This document shows positions 17,403 to 27,852 of a stretch of 64,000 nt of DNA, piece after piece (within the stretch, counting starts at the first letter, position 1; each line of letters starts with the position of its first letter). The notes under the pieces were generated by a model. The model made no database searches and had not been told where the DNA came from. It saw nothing but the letters and a program-made list of their open reading frames with translations. The translations under genes were made by a program, and so were the position numbers. Origin of the DNA: 3107 sp001483205 (GTDB taxonomy: Bacteria; Pseudomonadota; Alphaproteobacteria; Rhodobacterales; Rhodobacteraceae); the NCBI GenBank assembly GCA_964291375.2, contig OZ219809.1, positions 1,364,001 to 1,428,000 on the forward strand, given 5' to 3'.

Positions 17403-18161
17403 ATGGGCATTCTGGAGGTCAGGAACGTCAACAAGCGATTCGGCGGCTTGCACGCGCTCGCCGATGTGAACCTGAGCGTTCAGGAAAACGCGGTCCACGC
17501 CATTATCGGGCCGAACGGGGCGGGCAAATCGACGCTGCTGAACTGTCTGGTCGGCAAGCTGATCCCGGACACCGGCACGGTGATGTTCGACGGCCAGAGC
17601 GTTCTGGGCCGCAAGCCGCATGAAATCAACCAGACGGGCATCAGCCGGGTGTTCCAGACGCCGGAGATTTTCGGCGATCTGACCGTGCTTGAAAATGTTA
17701 TGATCCCGTGCTTTGCCACCCGCGACGGGGCCTTTCGCCTGCACGCGATCAGGACGGTCCGGGCCGAGCAGGACATCATGGAACGTGCCGAGCGGGTGCT
17801 GATCGACATGAGCTTGCAGGACCGGTTGCGGGATCATGCGGCCAGCCTGTCGCGCGGCGACAAGCGGCGGCTGGAAATGGCGATGTGCCTGGCGCAGGAA
17901 CCCCGGCTGTTGCTGCTTGATGAACCCACCGCGGGCATGGCGCGGGCCGACACCAACAAAACCATCGACCTGCTGAAGGAAATCCGCGACACCCGCAATA
18001 TCACCATGGCGATTATCGAACATGACATGCACGTTGTGTTCAGCCTGGCCGAGCGGATCACGGTGCTGGCCCAGGGCGCGCCGCTGGTCGAGGACACGCC
18101 CGAAAACATCAAGGGCCATCCGAAGGTTCAGGAAGCCTATCTTGGCCAGGCGCACGGATAA
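17403..18161 (+). CDS. ABC transporter ATP-binding protein, LivG type
   Basis: 252 aa ATPase. Walker A is GPNGAGKSTLLNC (about residues 36-48), the signature is LSRGDKRRLEMAM instead of LSGGQ, Walker B is LLLLDEPTAGMA and the switch histidine is in AIIEHDMHVV. ATG at 17403 follows GAACGGGCGG; a longer in-frame ORF start is inside livM and is rejected. It pairs with the LivF-type ATPase 33 bp downstream. Confidence 0.9.
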   Translation: MGILEVRNVNKRFGGLHALADVNLSVQENAVHAIIGPNGAGKSTLLNCLVGKLIPDTGTVMFDGQSVLGRKPHEINQTGISRVFQTPEIFGDLTVLENVMIPCFATRDGAFRLHAIRTVRAEQDIMERAERVLIDMSLQDRLRDHAASLSRGDKRRLEMAMCLAQEPRLLLLDEPTAGMARADTNKTIDLLKEIRDTRNITMAIIEHDMHVVFSLAERITVLAQGAPLVEDTPENIKGHPKVQEAYLGQAHG

Positions 18162-18194
18162 CAGGGGGATGCAGGCGATGAAAGGGATGCGGGC

Positions 18195-18950
18195 ATGAAC
18201 ACGAAACCCGATGCTGGCGGACATCCCGACAGGGCCACCGCCGCACCTGCCTATGTCTCGGTCTATGATCTCCACGCCTATTATGGCGAAAGCTATATCG
18301 TGCAGGGGGTCAGCTTTACCGTGCATGAGGGGGAAATTCTGGCGCTTCTGGGGCGCAACGGGGCGGGCAAGACCTCAACGCTGCGCACCATTGCCCGGCT
18401 TGATGATCCGCAACTGACCCATGGGGAAATCTGGCTGGACCATCAGCACCTGCACAGTATGAAAAGCCACGAGGCCGCCGTTGCCGGTGTCGGCATGGTG
18501 CCGGAGGACCGGCGGATCATCCCCGGCCTGACGGTCGAGGAAAATCTGCAACTGGCCCGGATCGTCGAACCCACCGGCTGGTCGCTCGACAGGCTCTATG
18601 ACCTGTTCCCGCGTCTGGGAGAGCGCCGACGGCAAGAGGGGGTGACGCTCTCGGGCGGCGAGCAGCAGATGCTGTCGATTGCCCGCGCCCTGGCCCGCGA
18701 CATCAAGCTGCTGCTGCTGGATGAGCCTTACGAGGGCCTGGCCCCGGTGATCGTCGATGAGATCGAGAAGACGCTCAAAATCATCAAGCAACAGGGCATG
18801 ACCACGGTGATTGTCGAACAGAACGCCATCCGCGCGCTGGAACTGGCAGACCGGGCGGTGATTCTGGATACCGGGTCGGTCGCGTTTGACGGCACCGCCC
18901 GCGAAGTGCTGGACAACGCCGCCCTGCGCGCCGAGTATCTGGCCATCTGA
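18195..18950 (+). CDS. ABC transporter ATP-binding protein, LivF type
   Basis: 251 aa second ATPase of the importer. Walker A GRNGAGKTSTLRT is near residue 57, the LivF hallmark MVPEDRRIIPGLTVEENLQL near 102, signature LSGGEQQMLSIARAL, and Walker B LLLLDEPYEGLAP. It has an N-terminal extension of about 20 residues rich in Ala/Pro. The operon continues with acs after about 100 bp. Confidence 0.9.
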   Translation: MNTKPDAGGHPDRATAAPAYVSVYDLHAYYGESYIVQGVSFTVHEGEILALLGRNGAGKTSTLRTIARLDDPQLTHGEIWLDHQHLHSMKSHEAAVAGVGMVPEDRRIIPGLTVEENLQLARIVEPTGWSLDRLYDLFPRLGERRRQEGVTLSGGEQQMLSIARALARDIKLLLLDEPYEGLAPVIVDEIEKTLKIIKQQGMTTVIVEQNAIRALELADRAVILDTGSVAFDGTAREVLDNAALRAEYLAI

Positions 18951-19052
18951 CCGGACGGGCAGAAAGACCATCACCGCGCGGGGGCGGGTGGTGGCGGTGG
19001 CAGAACTGTCCCGTCGCCGCCTGACATTGCAAATTGGAGTGAAGCGACAGCC

Positions 19053-21002
<1,950 letters not shown>

Positions 21003-21017
21003 TGCGCGAACAAGCCG

Positions 21018-21230
21018 AAAGGCTTCTGCATATTGGCCGAGCCGGGCAGCCGCCTGCCTGGGCAGGCGCTTTTTCAGACAGTTCACATTGGCGATGGTCT
21101 TGCCATAAAGCTCATACGTTGCAAAGGGTTGAAGCGTTTTGAGCGCCTGCCGGGGGGCAGGCAGGCGCTGCTCAGGCAGCAAGCGCCGGGCGGACGGTTT
21201 GGCGGCCGATGCGCTATTATACAAAGGTCT
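21018..21230 (-). mobile_element. Hairpin-rich TIR element, short form
   Basis: 213 bp, reverse orientation, from AAGGCTTCTGCATATTGGC to GCGCTATTATACAAAGGTCT. Both ends are more diverged than in other copies, so it is probably older. It follows the acs stop by 15 bp. Confidence 0.85.
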
Positions 21231-21244
21231 CGCCGAAAAGCTGC

Positions 21245-21366
21245 GTCCGGCCCGCACGGGGTGCGCGCGCCGCCCACCCCATTGAGGGGTAGACGGCGCG
21301 GCCCGGTCTTGCGACCGGGCGGGAACGGGGCCGGGGCTTGGACTCAAAATCCGGGCGCCAGGCTTT
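21245..21366. repeat. GC-rich intergenic module ending in AAAATCCGGGCGCCAGGC
   Basis: Shares CCCCATTGAGGGGTAGACGG, a CCCGGTCTTGCGACCGGG hairpin and GACTCAAAATCCGGGCG with the module after tmm. It fills the gap between the element and the L33 gene. Confidence 0.7.
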
Positions 21367-21395
21367 ACCGCCCGCCCCGTCTCTTCGGGGCAGGC

Positions 21396-21563
21396 CTACC
21401 TGATCTTGCCTTCCTTGTATTCGACATGCTTGCGCGCCACCGGGTCATATTTGCGCACCACCATCTTTTCGGTCATGGTGCGCGCGTTCTTCTTGGTCAC
21501 GTAAAAGTGGCCGGTGCCCGCCGACGAGTTCAGTCTGATCTTGATCGTGGTCGGCTTCGCCAT
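21396..21563 (-). CDS. rpmG: 50S ribosomal protein L33
   Basis: 55 aa component of the large ribosomal subunit. The sequence MAKPTTIKIRLNSSAGTGHF and the C-terminal KYDPVARKHVEYKEGKIR are standard. It is the cysteine-free form (no CxxC zinc pairs). The ATG at 21563 begins the MAKPT consensus; the longer ORF adds nine unlikely residues. It is a single gene with no ribosomal neighbours. Confidence 0.95.
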   Translation of the reverse strand: MAKPTTIKIRLNSSAGTGHFYVTKKNARTMTEKMVVRKYDPVARKHVEYKEGKIR

Positions 21564-21743
21564 CGTCTCTGTCTCCGGTCTGCGGGGCACCCCCCGCCTG
21601 CGTCTGTCGAAGTCAGCCTTTTAGTCGCGCGGGGCGGCGAGTCAACCGCAAAGCACCCGATTTGCAGCCCGCAGCGGAAAATTTACCGATCCCGCCGGAA
21701 TGTGATACACTCAGAGTCGCAAACAGGATGAGGAGAGCCTGCC

Positions 21744-22223
21744 ATGGACCCTCAAACCGGAGGATGTCTCTGCGGCGATTGCCGTTATCAGGTCACCGCG
21801 CCCCCGCTGCGGGTCACCACCTGCCACTGCCGGTATTGCCAGAAAACGACCGGCAGCGCCTATATGGTCGAACCGATTTTTGACATCGGCGCATTCGGGA
21901 TGGTTTCCGGCGCGCCGAAAATCTGGGGGCAGTTGTCCGAGGGCAGCGGCAAGCATGTCTGGCTGCATTTCTGCGGGGCCTGCGGGACGCGGCTTTACCT
22001 GAGTTTCGAGCGTTTCGACCAGATTATCGGCGTCTTTGCCGGAACCTTTGATGATCCGAACTGGTTTGAAATCAGCCCTGACAATGCCCGGCATATCTTT
22101 CTGTCGAGCGCGATGCGGGGAACGATCATTCCGGCGAATATCGAAACCTATGCCGAGCATAACACCGCCCTTGACGGCACCCGGCGCGCACCGGTTATCT
22201 TTGAAGCGCCGAGACGCTTGTAA
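21744..22223 (+). CDS. GFA-family zinc-binding protein (CENP-V/GFA fold)
   Basis: 159 aa protein of the glutathione-dependent formaldehyde-activating fold. Zinc ligands are visible: GGCLCGDCRY (about 7-16), CHCRYCQK (about 29-36) and CGACGTRLY (about 79-87). The family's enzymatic role is often unproven, so only the fold is assigned. The gene has AGGAGAG just before its ATG and is convergent with the small exported protein, with which it shares a bidirectional terminator. Confidence 0.85.
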   Translation: MDPQTGGCLCGDCRYQVTAPPLRVTTCHCRYCQKTTGSAYMVEPIFDIGAFGMVSGAPKIWGQLSEGSGKHVWLHFCGACGTRLYLSFERFDQIIGVFAGTFDDPNWFEISPDNARHIFLSSAMRGTIIPANIETYAEHNTALDGTRRAPVIFEAPRRL

Positions 22224-22275
22224 GGCTGCGGCCCCGGTTGCCTGCCCCGGTCAGCCCCGGAAGCCCGGAAACGAA

Positions 22276-22301
22276 AAAGCGGCAGGCCAGCCCGCCGCTT
22301 T
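22276..22301. terminator. Bidirectional Rho-independent terminator
   Basis: Perfect stem AAAGCGGC/GCCGCTTT with a 10-nt loop. The minus strand continues with TTTTTCG after the stem, and the plus strand has a short T run. It lies between the convergent GFA gene and the small exported protein. Confidence 0.8.
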
Positions 22302-22326
22302 CCCAAAAACGGAAAATCCGCCCGGA

Positions 22327-22533
22327 TCAGTCGGCAACAGCCGCCGCAACCAGAACCAGAAACAGAAGCGGAACCAGGATGCCGCTGCCCGAAGCGGACG
22401 ACGCTTCTTCGACCATAGCGGTGTCTTCCATGACCGGCTCAACCACTTCTTCCATGACCGGTTCGCCCATACTACCTGCAAAAGCCAGGCTGGCCGAAGC
22501 AGACAGCGCCGCCGCGAGAGCAAGTTTCTTCAT
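22327..22533 (-). CDS. Small exported alanine/valine-rich membrane protein
   Basis: 68 aa, family not recognised. MKKLALAAALSASASLAFAG is a clear signal peptide with an AFA-G cleavage site. An acidic mid-region has two near-repeats (GEPVMEEVVEPVMEDTAMVEE), then SGSG and a C-terminal hydrophobic helix VPLLFLVLVAAAVAD. ATG at 22533 has GGAGG upstream (rc of CATTTCATCCTCC). The organisation suggests a small envelope protein anchored by its C-terminus. Confidence 0.75.
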   Translation of the reverse strand: MKKLALAAALSASASLAFAGSMGEPVMEEVVEPVMEDTAMVEEASSASGSGILVPLLFLVLVAAAVAD

Positions 22534-22675
22534 TTCATCCTCCAGACCAGTGTTGTGGCCGCTCATGCGCGGCCCCGATGCCAGGCACTCCTGGCCCATA
22601 CCGCATTTATTCGCAGGAAATGACGCCGTGTGCAACGGGAAAACCGGTGACAAAGGCCGCGCCCCCCGGTGCCGG

Positions 22676-23284
22676 TCAAATCAGCAACACCTGTGTGCCC
22701 ACCTTCGCCAGCCCGAAAAGCTCGGCGATATGTTCGTTGTAAAGCCCGACGCAGCCGTTTGATGAGCGCCGCCCGATCTTGCGCGTATCATGGGTGCCGT
22801 GGATGCGGTAGTAGGTCCAGGACAGATAAAGCGCGTGCGACCCGAGCGGATTATCGGGGCCGGGCGCGACATATTCCGGCCATTCGGGGTTGCGCTTGCG
22901 CATCGCCGGGGTCGGACGCCAGGACGGGCCTTCGACCTTGCGCACAACGCGGGTGCGGCCTCTGCGGGTCAGATCCTCGGACAGGGGCACCGAGGTCGGA
23001 TAGAGCCTGTAGAGCGAACCGTCCTCGTTCCAGTAATGGGCGGCACGCGAGGTCATATCGACCAGAATCGCCCCGTTTCTGAGATCGCTGAAATAGGGCT
23101 GCCATGTCAGCGAGCGAAAGCTGGAGATGTTGCGCCGGGTGGTCCGGGAAATCTCTTGCTCAATCTCTACCGTATCGGTGCCGGACTGCGCCAATGCGCC
23201 CGCGCCTGTCAGGCCGAGCGAAGCAGCGGCCCCGGAGGTCAGAAACGCCCGCCGGTCAAGGCGGGAACGCCGGTGATCATTCAT
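22676..23284 (-). CDS. L,D-transpeptidase (YkuD), Tat-exported
   Basis: 202 aa periplasmic enzyme predicted to form 3-3 cross-links in peptidoglycan or attach proteins to it. The N-terminus MNDHRRSRLDRRAFLTSGAA has a twin-arginine signal. The YkuD motif HGTHDTRKIGRRSSNGCVGL, with catalytic cysteine, is near residues 166-185. ATG at 23284 starts at the Tat signal; the longer ORF runs into the repeat-rich gap. Its stop is followed by a gap of 140 bp to the small exported protein. Confidence 0.9.
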   Translation of the reverse strand: MNDHRRSRLDRRAFLTSGAAASLGLTGAGALAQSGTDTVEIEQEISRTTRRNISSFRSLTWQPYFSDLRNGAILVDMTSRAAHYWNEDGSLYRLYPTSVPLSEDLTRRGRTRVVRKVEGPSWRPTPAMRKRNPEWPEYVAPGPDNPLGSHALYLSWTYYRIHGTHDTRKIGRRSSNGCVGLYNEHIAELFGLAKVGTQVLLI

Positions 23285-23393
23285 CCTGTCGCTCCATCCG
23301 ATGGGGTGGTGTGCTTTCCGGCGCATATTATGGCGGGAAAACCGCAGCCGCAATTCAAATGGGCGTCAGAATGCGCCTTCACGATCATATCAA

Positions 23394-23657
23394 AAGACCT
23401 CTGCATAAGGCTGTATCGCCCCCAAATACCCCGCCCGGCGCTTGCGCCGGGCAGCGCCTTGGGCTCCGCCCGTTCGGCCCTGAAACGGTCCACCGGACCG
23501 TTTCCGAGACGGGCCTCACCCCCCGGCAGGCGCTCAAAACGCTTCAACCTTTTGGAACGTATGGACTTTATGGAAAGGTCATCGCCAATGCAGACTTTCA
23601 GGAAGAGCGCCCGCCCAGGCAGGCGGCTGCCCGGCCCGGTCAATATACAGAGGTCTT
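23394..23657 (+). mobile_element. Hairpin-rich TIR element, long form, between 19-bp direct repeats
   Basis: 264 bp from AAGACCTCTGCATAAGGC to CAATATACAGAGGTCTT. It contains the inserted hairpin GAAACGGTCC/GGACCGTTTC. TGCGCCTTCACGATCATAT occurs perfectly at 23372-23390 and 23670-23688 on either side. The distances to the element ends differ (3 and 12 bp), so this is not a simple target duplication. The remaining gap holds nothing else recognisable. Confidence 0.85.
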
Positions 23658-23752
23658 TGTAATCAATTTTGCGCCTTCACGATCATATGAGTTTGAACGC
23701 CCGCGCTGAACCGGTTAGAGCAACGGCGACGGAAACAGAGGCGCGCGCTCTT

Positions 23753-24292
23753 ATGGTATCGAAATTCGCAGCTTTCATCATCCTCGCCCTGGCGGTTGCC
23801 GCCTGTGCGCCACCTGCGGAAATCCGCTTCGGGCCGGATGGCAAACCCCTGCCAAAGGTCTACCGCATTGCTGATGCGTCTCAGGTGCAGTTCCGGATGC
23901 TGGATTCAGTGAATGCACTGCGCCGGGCGGCGGGGGTTGGTCCGGTGCGGCTGGACAACAGGCTGACCGCCGCCGCCGCCACCCATTCGCTCGACATGTC
24001 GGTGCAGAACCGGCCCTGGCATTTCGGGTCCGACGGGTCTTCGCCGCTGGATCGGGTCGCGCGGTCTGGATATGCGGGCGCGCTTCTGGGCGAAAACATT
24101 TCCGAGACCTACGAGACAGAGCTGGAAACGCTGGCCGCCTGGATGGAGCGCGCCGATACGCGCATGGTTATCCTCGACCCAAGAGCCTCCGCCATGGGCT
24201 TTGCCTGGCAACAGGACCGCAACGGCAAGATATGGTGGGCGCTGGTGATGGGCGGACCGGAAGCCATGATCCGGCAAGGCGTTCAGGGATAG
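23753..24292 (+). CDS. CAP-domain lipoprotein
   Basis: 179 aa. Signal MVSKFAAFIILALAVAACAP contains a lipobox (VAAC), so it is probably a lipoprotein. The mature part is a CAP/SCP-like domain: LDSVNALRRAAGVGPVRLDN, AAAATHSLDMSVQNRPWHFG with the first histidine, and LLGENISETY with the second conserved segment. CAP proteins are secreted proteins of varied function, often cell-wall associated. Its 3' end overlaps the convergent L,D-transpeptidase gene by 10 bp. Confidence 0.85.
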   Translation: MVSKFAAFIILALAVAACAPPAEIRFGPDGKPLPKVYRIADASQVQFRMLDSVNALRRAAGVGPVRLDNRLTAAAATHSLDMSVQNRPWHFGSDGSSPLDRVARSGYAGALLGENISETYETELETLAAWMERADTRMVILDPRASAMGFAWQQDRNGKIWWALVMGGPEAMIRQGVQG

Positions 24293-24795
24293 ATCGAAAC
24301 CGGGGTTCCGGTTGTGACCATGGCATAGATGTCCTCGATCTCGTCATTGGTCACCGCGATGCAACCGGCGGTCCAGTCCGGCCCGCGCAGGCGGCGCGAC
24401 AGTCTCGGGTCGCCGTGGATGAAGATGTCCCCGCCCGGATCCCGGCCAAGTGCCCGCGCCCGTGCCCGGTCCTGCGCATTCGGATAGGACAGCCCCAGGG
24501 ACAGGTGAAAGGCGCTGTTCGGATTGCGGCGGTCAACGAGGTAATCGCCCTCCGGCGTTCGCCCGTCGCCTTCGGCCTGCTTGTGGCCATCGGGGGCAAA
24601 GCCGAGGTCGATATGATAGCGTTTCAGCACCCGGTCCCGGTGCAGCAGATACATGTTGCGCGCGCTCTTATAGACCACAACCCGCGTCACTTCCGGCCCG
24701 TGATAGGTTTTGAATCTGGACGTGCCGGGCTTGCCTGAACAGGCCCCTATCGTGCTCATGGCCAATAGCCCCTGAAGGAAGGTCTTGCGATCCAT
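24283..24795 (-). CDS. L,D-transpeptidase family protein (second copy)
   Basis: 170 aa YkuD-type protein. Signal MDRKTFLQGLLAMSTIGACSG has a lipobox-like cysteine (GAC). The catalytic region is FIHGDPRLSRRLRGPDWTAG followed by CIAVTNDEIEDIY; this HGxxxx...GCIA form is the peptidoglycan-remodelling ErfK/YafK-like subgroup. ATG at 24795 starts the signal peptide. It lies next to the CAP lipoprotein and is transcribed towards it. Confidence 0.85.
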   Translation of the reverse strand: MDRKTFLQGLLAMSTIGACSGKPGTSRFKTYHGPEVTRVVVYKSARNMYLLHRDRVLKRYHIDLGFAPDGHKQAEGDGRTPEGDYLVDRRNPNSAFHLSLGLSYPNAQDRARARALGRDPGGDIFIHGDPRLSRRLRGPDWTAGCIAVTNDEIEDIYAMVTTGTPVSIYP

Positions 24796-24880
24796 CCGCC
24801 TGTTTTCCCTGAAACTGCTCTTTGTGCAGCCATAGCGCATCCGGGGCGGGGTCGGCAACGGGAACGATGCGAAAGGTATC

Positions 24881-24900
24881 TAAAGACCTCTTGCATACCG
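24881..24900 (+). repeat. Orphan end of the TIR element
   Basis: TAAAGACCTCTTGCATACC matches the family terminal repeat with one inserted base. No interior follows: it stands directly before the end of pxpC. Probably a deletion remnant. Confidence 0.55.
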
Positions 24901-24911
24901 TCCCGCCGCGC

Positions 24912-25922
24912 TCAGTCGGCCCCCCCCGTCACCGCGCCGCTGATCAGGTTTGTCCGGGAAAGCCGCTCGGCAAGACTGCCACGCCAACCGGACAGGTCGT
25001 CCATAAAGCGCTCTGCCGCCCGATGCGCCGCACGGGTCGCCAGCACCGCATCACCGGGTGAAACCGCCCGAAACCTGATCCGGTCTTCGGGGCGCGCCTG
25101 CGCCACCCGGTCGATGTCGGCGGTGATCACGGTGGCAACCTTCGGATACCCCCCGGTCGTCTGATGGTCCGCCAGCAGGATCAGCGGATCACCATGCCCC
25201 GGCACCTGAACAGAGCCACGCACCAGCGCCTCGGACGGGATCGACAGGGCGTCGCACGGCACAAGCGGCACCCCTTTCAGGCGCATTCCCATGCGGTCAT
25301 ATTCCGGCGTCACCTGAAACGGTTCCGTGGTCAGCGCCCGCAGCGCCTCGGGCGCAAAGTGATTCTGCTGCGGGCCGATCACCACCCGCACCGTGCCGTC
25401 GAGCACGGCAAAATCCGGGATCGGGAACGCCGCGTGCAGGTCGGGACGGGGCCGGGCGCGGGCAACGTTCAGCACATCCCCCGCCGTCAGCGCCCGCCCG
25501 CAGAGGCCCGAGGCCAGATGCACCGAACCGCTGCCCAACCATTCCGGCCCCTCAATCTGACCGGCAAAGCCCAGATAGCACCAACTGCCGGAAGGACCGG
25601 GACGGATGGACAGCTTTTGCCCCGCGCTTAGGGAAAAAACCGACCAGGCCGGTTGCCGCGCGCCATCAATGCGGATGTCGAAATCACCACCGACCACCCC
25701 GGCGGTAAGCTGGCCGGAACAACAGGACAGCACAACGCCGCCAGGCGAAATTTCGAGTGCGCGGAACGTCTCTGGTCCCTCCAGCGCCCGGCGCAGAATA
25801 CCGAACGCGGTGCGGTCCATAGGGCCGGACTCTGTCACCCCGTAGCGCATGAAACCGGGGCGTCCGCGATCCTGCACCGAGACGAAGGGACCGGCGAAGT
25901 CGATACGGAATGAAACGTTCAC
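24912..25922 (-). CDS. pxpC: 5-oxoprolinase subunit PxpC (biotin-dependent carboxyltransferase fold)
   Basis: 336 aa. With PxpA and PxpB it hydrolyses 5-oxoproline (pyroglutamate) to glutamate using ATP. The start MNVSFRIDFAGPFVSVQDRG and GRPGFMRYGVTESGPMDRTA are the family hallmark, as is HGDPLILLADHQTTGGYPK in the C-terminal third. It is the last gene of pxpA-pxpB-pxpC and overlaps pxpB by ATGA (25919-25922). Confidence 0.95.
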   Translation of the reverse strand: MNVSFRIDFAGPFVSVQDRGRPGFMRYGVTESGPMDRTAFGILRRALEGPETFRALEISPGGVVLSCCSGQLTAGVVGGDFDIRIDGARQPAWSVFSLSAGQKLSIRPGPSGSWCYLGFAGQIEGPEWLGSGSVHLASGLCGRALTAGDVLNVARARPRPDLHAAFPIPDFAVLDGTVRVVIGPQQNHFAPEALRALTTEPFQVTPEYDRMGMRLKGVPLVPCDALSIPSEALVRGSVQVPGHGDPLILLADHQTTGGYPKVATVITADIDRVAQARPEDRIRFRAVSPGDAVLATRAAHRAAERFMDDLSGWRGSLAERLSRTNLISGAVTGGAD

Positions 25923-26608
25923 GCGCCCCCCTTCCCTTCCCTGCGGCGCTCATATTCCGCGTGGGAAATGCGGCGAAAGCGGACATGATCCCCCACGGCC
26001 AGCGGAAAGGCATCCCCGCCGTCGCCCGTGCGCAGAAACCGGAACGGAGAGCGCCCCAGCCGCCACCAGCCGGTGGGCAGGGTCATGGTGGTGACCAGGC
26101 TCTGCGGCCCGGCGATGCAGACCGTGCCGCCGGGAACATCGCGCACCGGGGTCTGTTTGCGGGGCAGCCGCAACCCCTTTGGCACACCGCCCATATAGGC
26201 GTATCCCGGCGCAAACCCATACATATAGATCATGTAATCGCCCGACATGTGAGCGTTGATCACCGCCTCGGTGCTCTGGCCGGTGCGTTCAGCGACCTCG
26301 GCCAGATCGGGCGCAAGTTCGGCATCATAACAGACCGGAACCTCCCGGACCGCCGGTGCCTTCAGGGCGGCAGGTTCCGGCGTCAGCGCCGACAGGGACG
26401 CCGAAAGCGTCTCATAATCAGTGATCAGCGGGTCATAGCCTATGAAAAGCGCTGTGTAAGAGGGGACGAGTTCGGTCACGCCGGGCAGTCCGGCGGCGGT
26501 CACCGCTGTCTGCATGGCCACCACATCGGCATGGATGTCCGGGCTGATATGGTCGCCGAGGCGCAGGATGACCCCGCAATCCCCGACCGGTTGGGCAAGA
26601 GGCGTCAT
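25919..26608 (-). CDS. pxpB: 5-oxoprolinase subunit PxpB
   Basis: 229 aa subunit (allophanate hydrolase subunit 1/KipI fold). YGFAPGYAYMGGVPKGLRLPR and TPVRDVPGGTVCIAGPQ are the family signatures. Overlaps pxpA at 26605-26608 and pxpC at 25919-25922, both as ATGA, so the three subunits are translationally coupled and made in equal amounts. Confidence 0.95.
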   Translation of the reverse strand: MTPLAQPVGDCGVILRLGDHISPDIHADVVAMQTAVTAAGLPGVTELVPSYTALFIGYDPLITDYETLSASLSALTPEPAALKAPAVREVPVCYDAELAPDLAEVAERTGQSTEAVINAHMSGDYMIYMYGFAPGYAYMGGVPKGLRLPRKQTPVRDVPGGTVCIAGPQSLVTTMTLPTGWWRLGRSPFRFLRTGDGGDAFPLAVGDHVRFRRISHAEYERRREGKGGA

Positions 26609-27366
26609 GCGAACGGGCCGATGGTGAAACCGGCGTCAAGCAGCCGGGCGCGCAGGGTGTCGGCCATGGCCAGTGCCGTCGGCCCGTCCCCATGCACACA
26701 GACCGAACCCGCCGTCAGCCGCACCGGGGCACCGCCGACTGTCGGCATCAGACCGGTTTGCAGAAACCCGATCAGCCGGTCCGCCGCTTCGCCCGCGTCA
26801 CGGATCATTGCACCCCGCTGTCCGCGCGGCACCAGACGGCCCTCGGGGGTATAGCCCCGGTCGGCAAAGACCTCTGAGCAGACGGGCAGCCCGGCGCGGG
26901 TGGCCTCTTGCTCCAGCGCCGTGCCGGAAATCGCCAGCAGCATGGCGCGCGCACCCAGAACAGCGCGGGTCGCCCGGACGATGGCCCCGGCAACCTCGGG
27001 TTCTTCCGCACCCCAATTGCCCAGTGCGCCATGGGCCTTGACATAGCGCACCTCGGCCCCGGCGAGCGCCGCAACCCCGCACAATGCGCCGGTTTGCGCA
27101 GCGACCAGCCGCTCGATCTCGGTCACGCTCAACGGCAGGCGACGGCGGCCAAAGCCCTGCCGGTCCTCAAACCCCGGATGCGCGCCGATGGTCACTCCGG
27201 CGGCCTTTGCCGCCATCACGCTGTCGAACATGGTCATGGTGTCGCCCGCGTGTCCGCCGCAGGCGATGCTGGCGCTCGAGACGATCTGCATCATCCGCGC
27301 GTCGTCACCCATTTTCCACGGGCCGAAACTTTCCCCGAGATCGGCGTTGAGGTCGATGCGCGGCAT
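26605..27366 (-). CDS. pxpA: 5-oxoprolinase subunit PxpA (LamB/YcsF family)
   Basis: 253 aa. MPRIDLNADLGESFGPWKMG at the N-terminus, ASIACGGHAGDTMTM near 42 and GAHPGFEDRQGFGRR near 70 are diagnostic. The start at 27366 (MPRIDLN) follows a GGAGG site; a longer ORF extends into the repeat-rich gap and is rejected. First gene of the operon. The segment SEVFADRGY near residue 165 contains a chance match to the element end and is ordinary coding sequence. Confidence 0.95.
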   Translation of the reverse strand: MPRIDLNADLGESFGPWKMGDDARMMQIVSSASIACGGHAGDTMTMFDSVMAAKAAGVTIGAHPGFEDRQGFGRRRLPLSVTEIERLVAAQTGALCGVAALAGAEVRYVKAHGALGNWGAEEPEVAGAIVRATRAVLGARAMLLAISGTALEQEATRAGLPVCSEVFADRGYTPEGRLVPRGQRGAMIRDAGEAADRLIGFLQTGLMPTVGGAPVRLTAGSVCVHGDGPTALAMADTLRARLLDAGFTIGPFA

Positions 27367-27429
27367 GACATCCTCCGGCGGTCGGTGTGGCGGAACAGTT
27401 GCACCCGGCGGGCCGGGCGTCAAGCCATG

Positions 27430-27765
27430 GCCGGTATGGGGGGGGCGCGCCGTTCGCCCCATTGAGGGGTGAGGCCCGTCCCGGAAACGGCCCGGTGGAC
27501 CGTTTCAGGGCCGAACGGGCGGAGCCCCATGACGGCGCGGCCCGGCCTTGCGACCGGGCGGACGGGTTAGCCGACTATGCGCACATATGCAGAGGTCTTG
27601 ATAAGGGGATGGTGTGATGCGCCGCACAACAAAAGCGACGGCAGCGCCCGGCCCGGCGGGTGCAAAGCGCCCGCCGTGGGGCGGGGCGGGCGCTGCCCGG
27701 CGTTCCGCCGGGCGGGTTGTTTGGCAACTGAAGCACCAATATGCCGAAGCCTTCTGTAGGGCAAT
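27430..27765. repeat. Mosaic of repeat modules and two element ends
   Basis: No gene is seen in the 27367-27852 gap. From 27430 it shows CCCCATTGAGGGG, a GAAACGGCCC/GGACCGTTTC hairpin with one mismatch, a CTTGCGACCGGGCGG stem and an element end ACATATGCAGAGGTCTT (27583-27599). A second partial element follows with CCCGGCGTTCCGCCGGGCGG and CACCAATATGCCGAAGCCTT (ending about 27755). The 27770-27852 remainder precedes amn and holds its presumed promoter. Confidence 0.7.
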
Positions 27766-27852
27766 ATGTGCGAATGTGGTTGCCCCCCGCACCGGGGCAC
27801 TTTCGCCGCCCCCCGGAATATGGAACAATGGCCGTCAAAAGGATGCTGAAAA

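Noticed and set aside
26866..26883. Match to the element end (AAAGACCTCTGAGCAGAC) inside pxpA
   Set aside because: It encodes the conserved CSEVFADR segment of PxpA, and no element interior follows; chance match.
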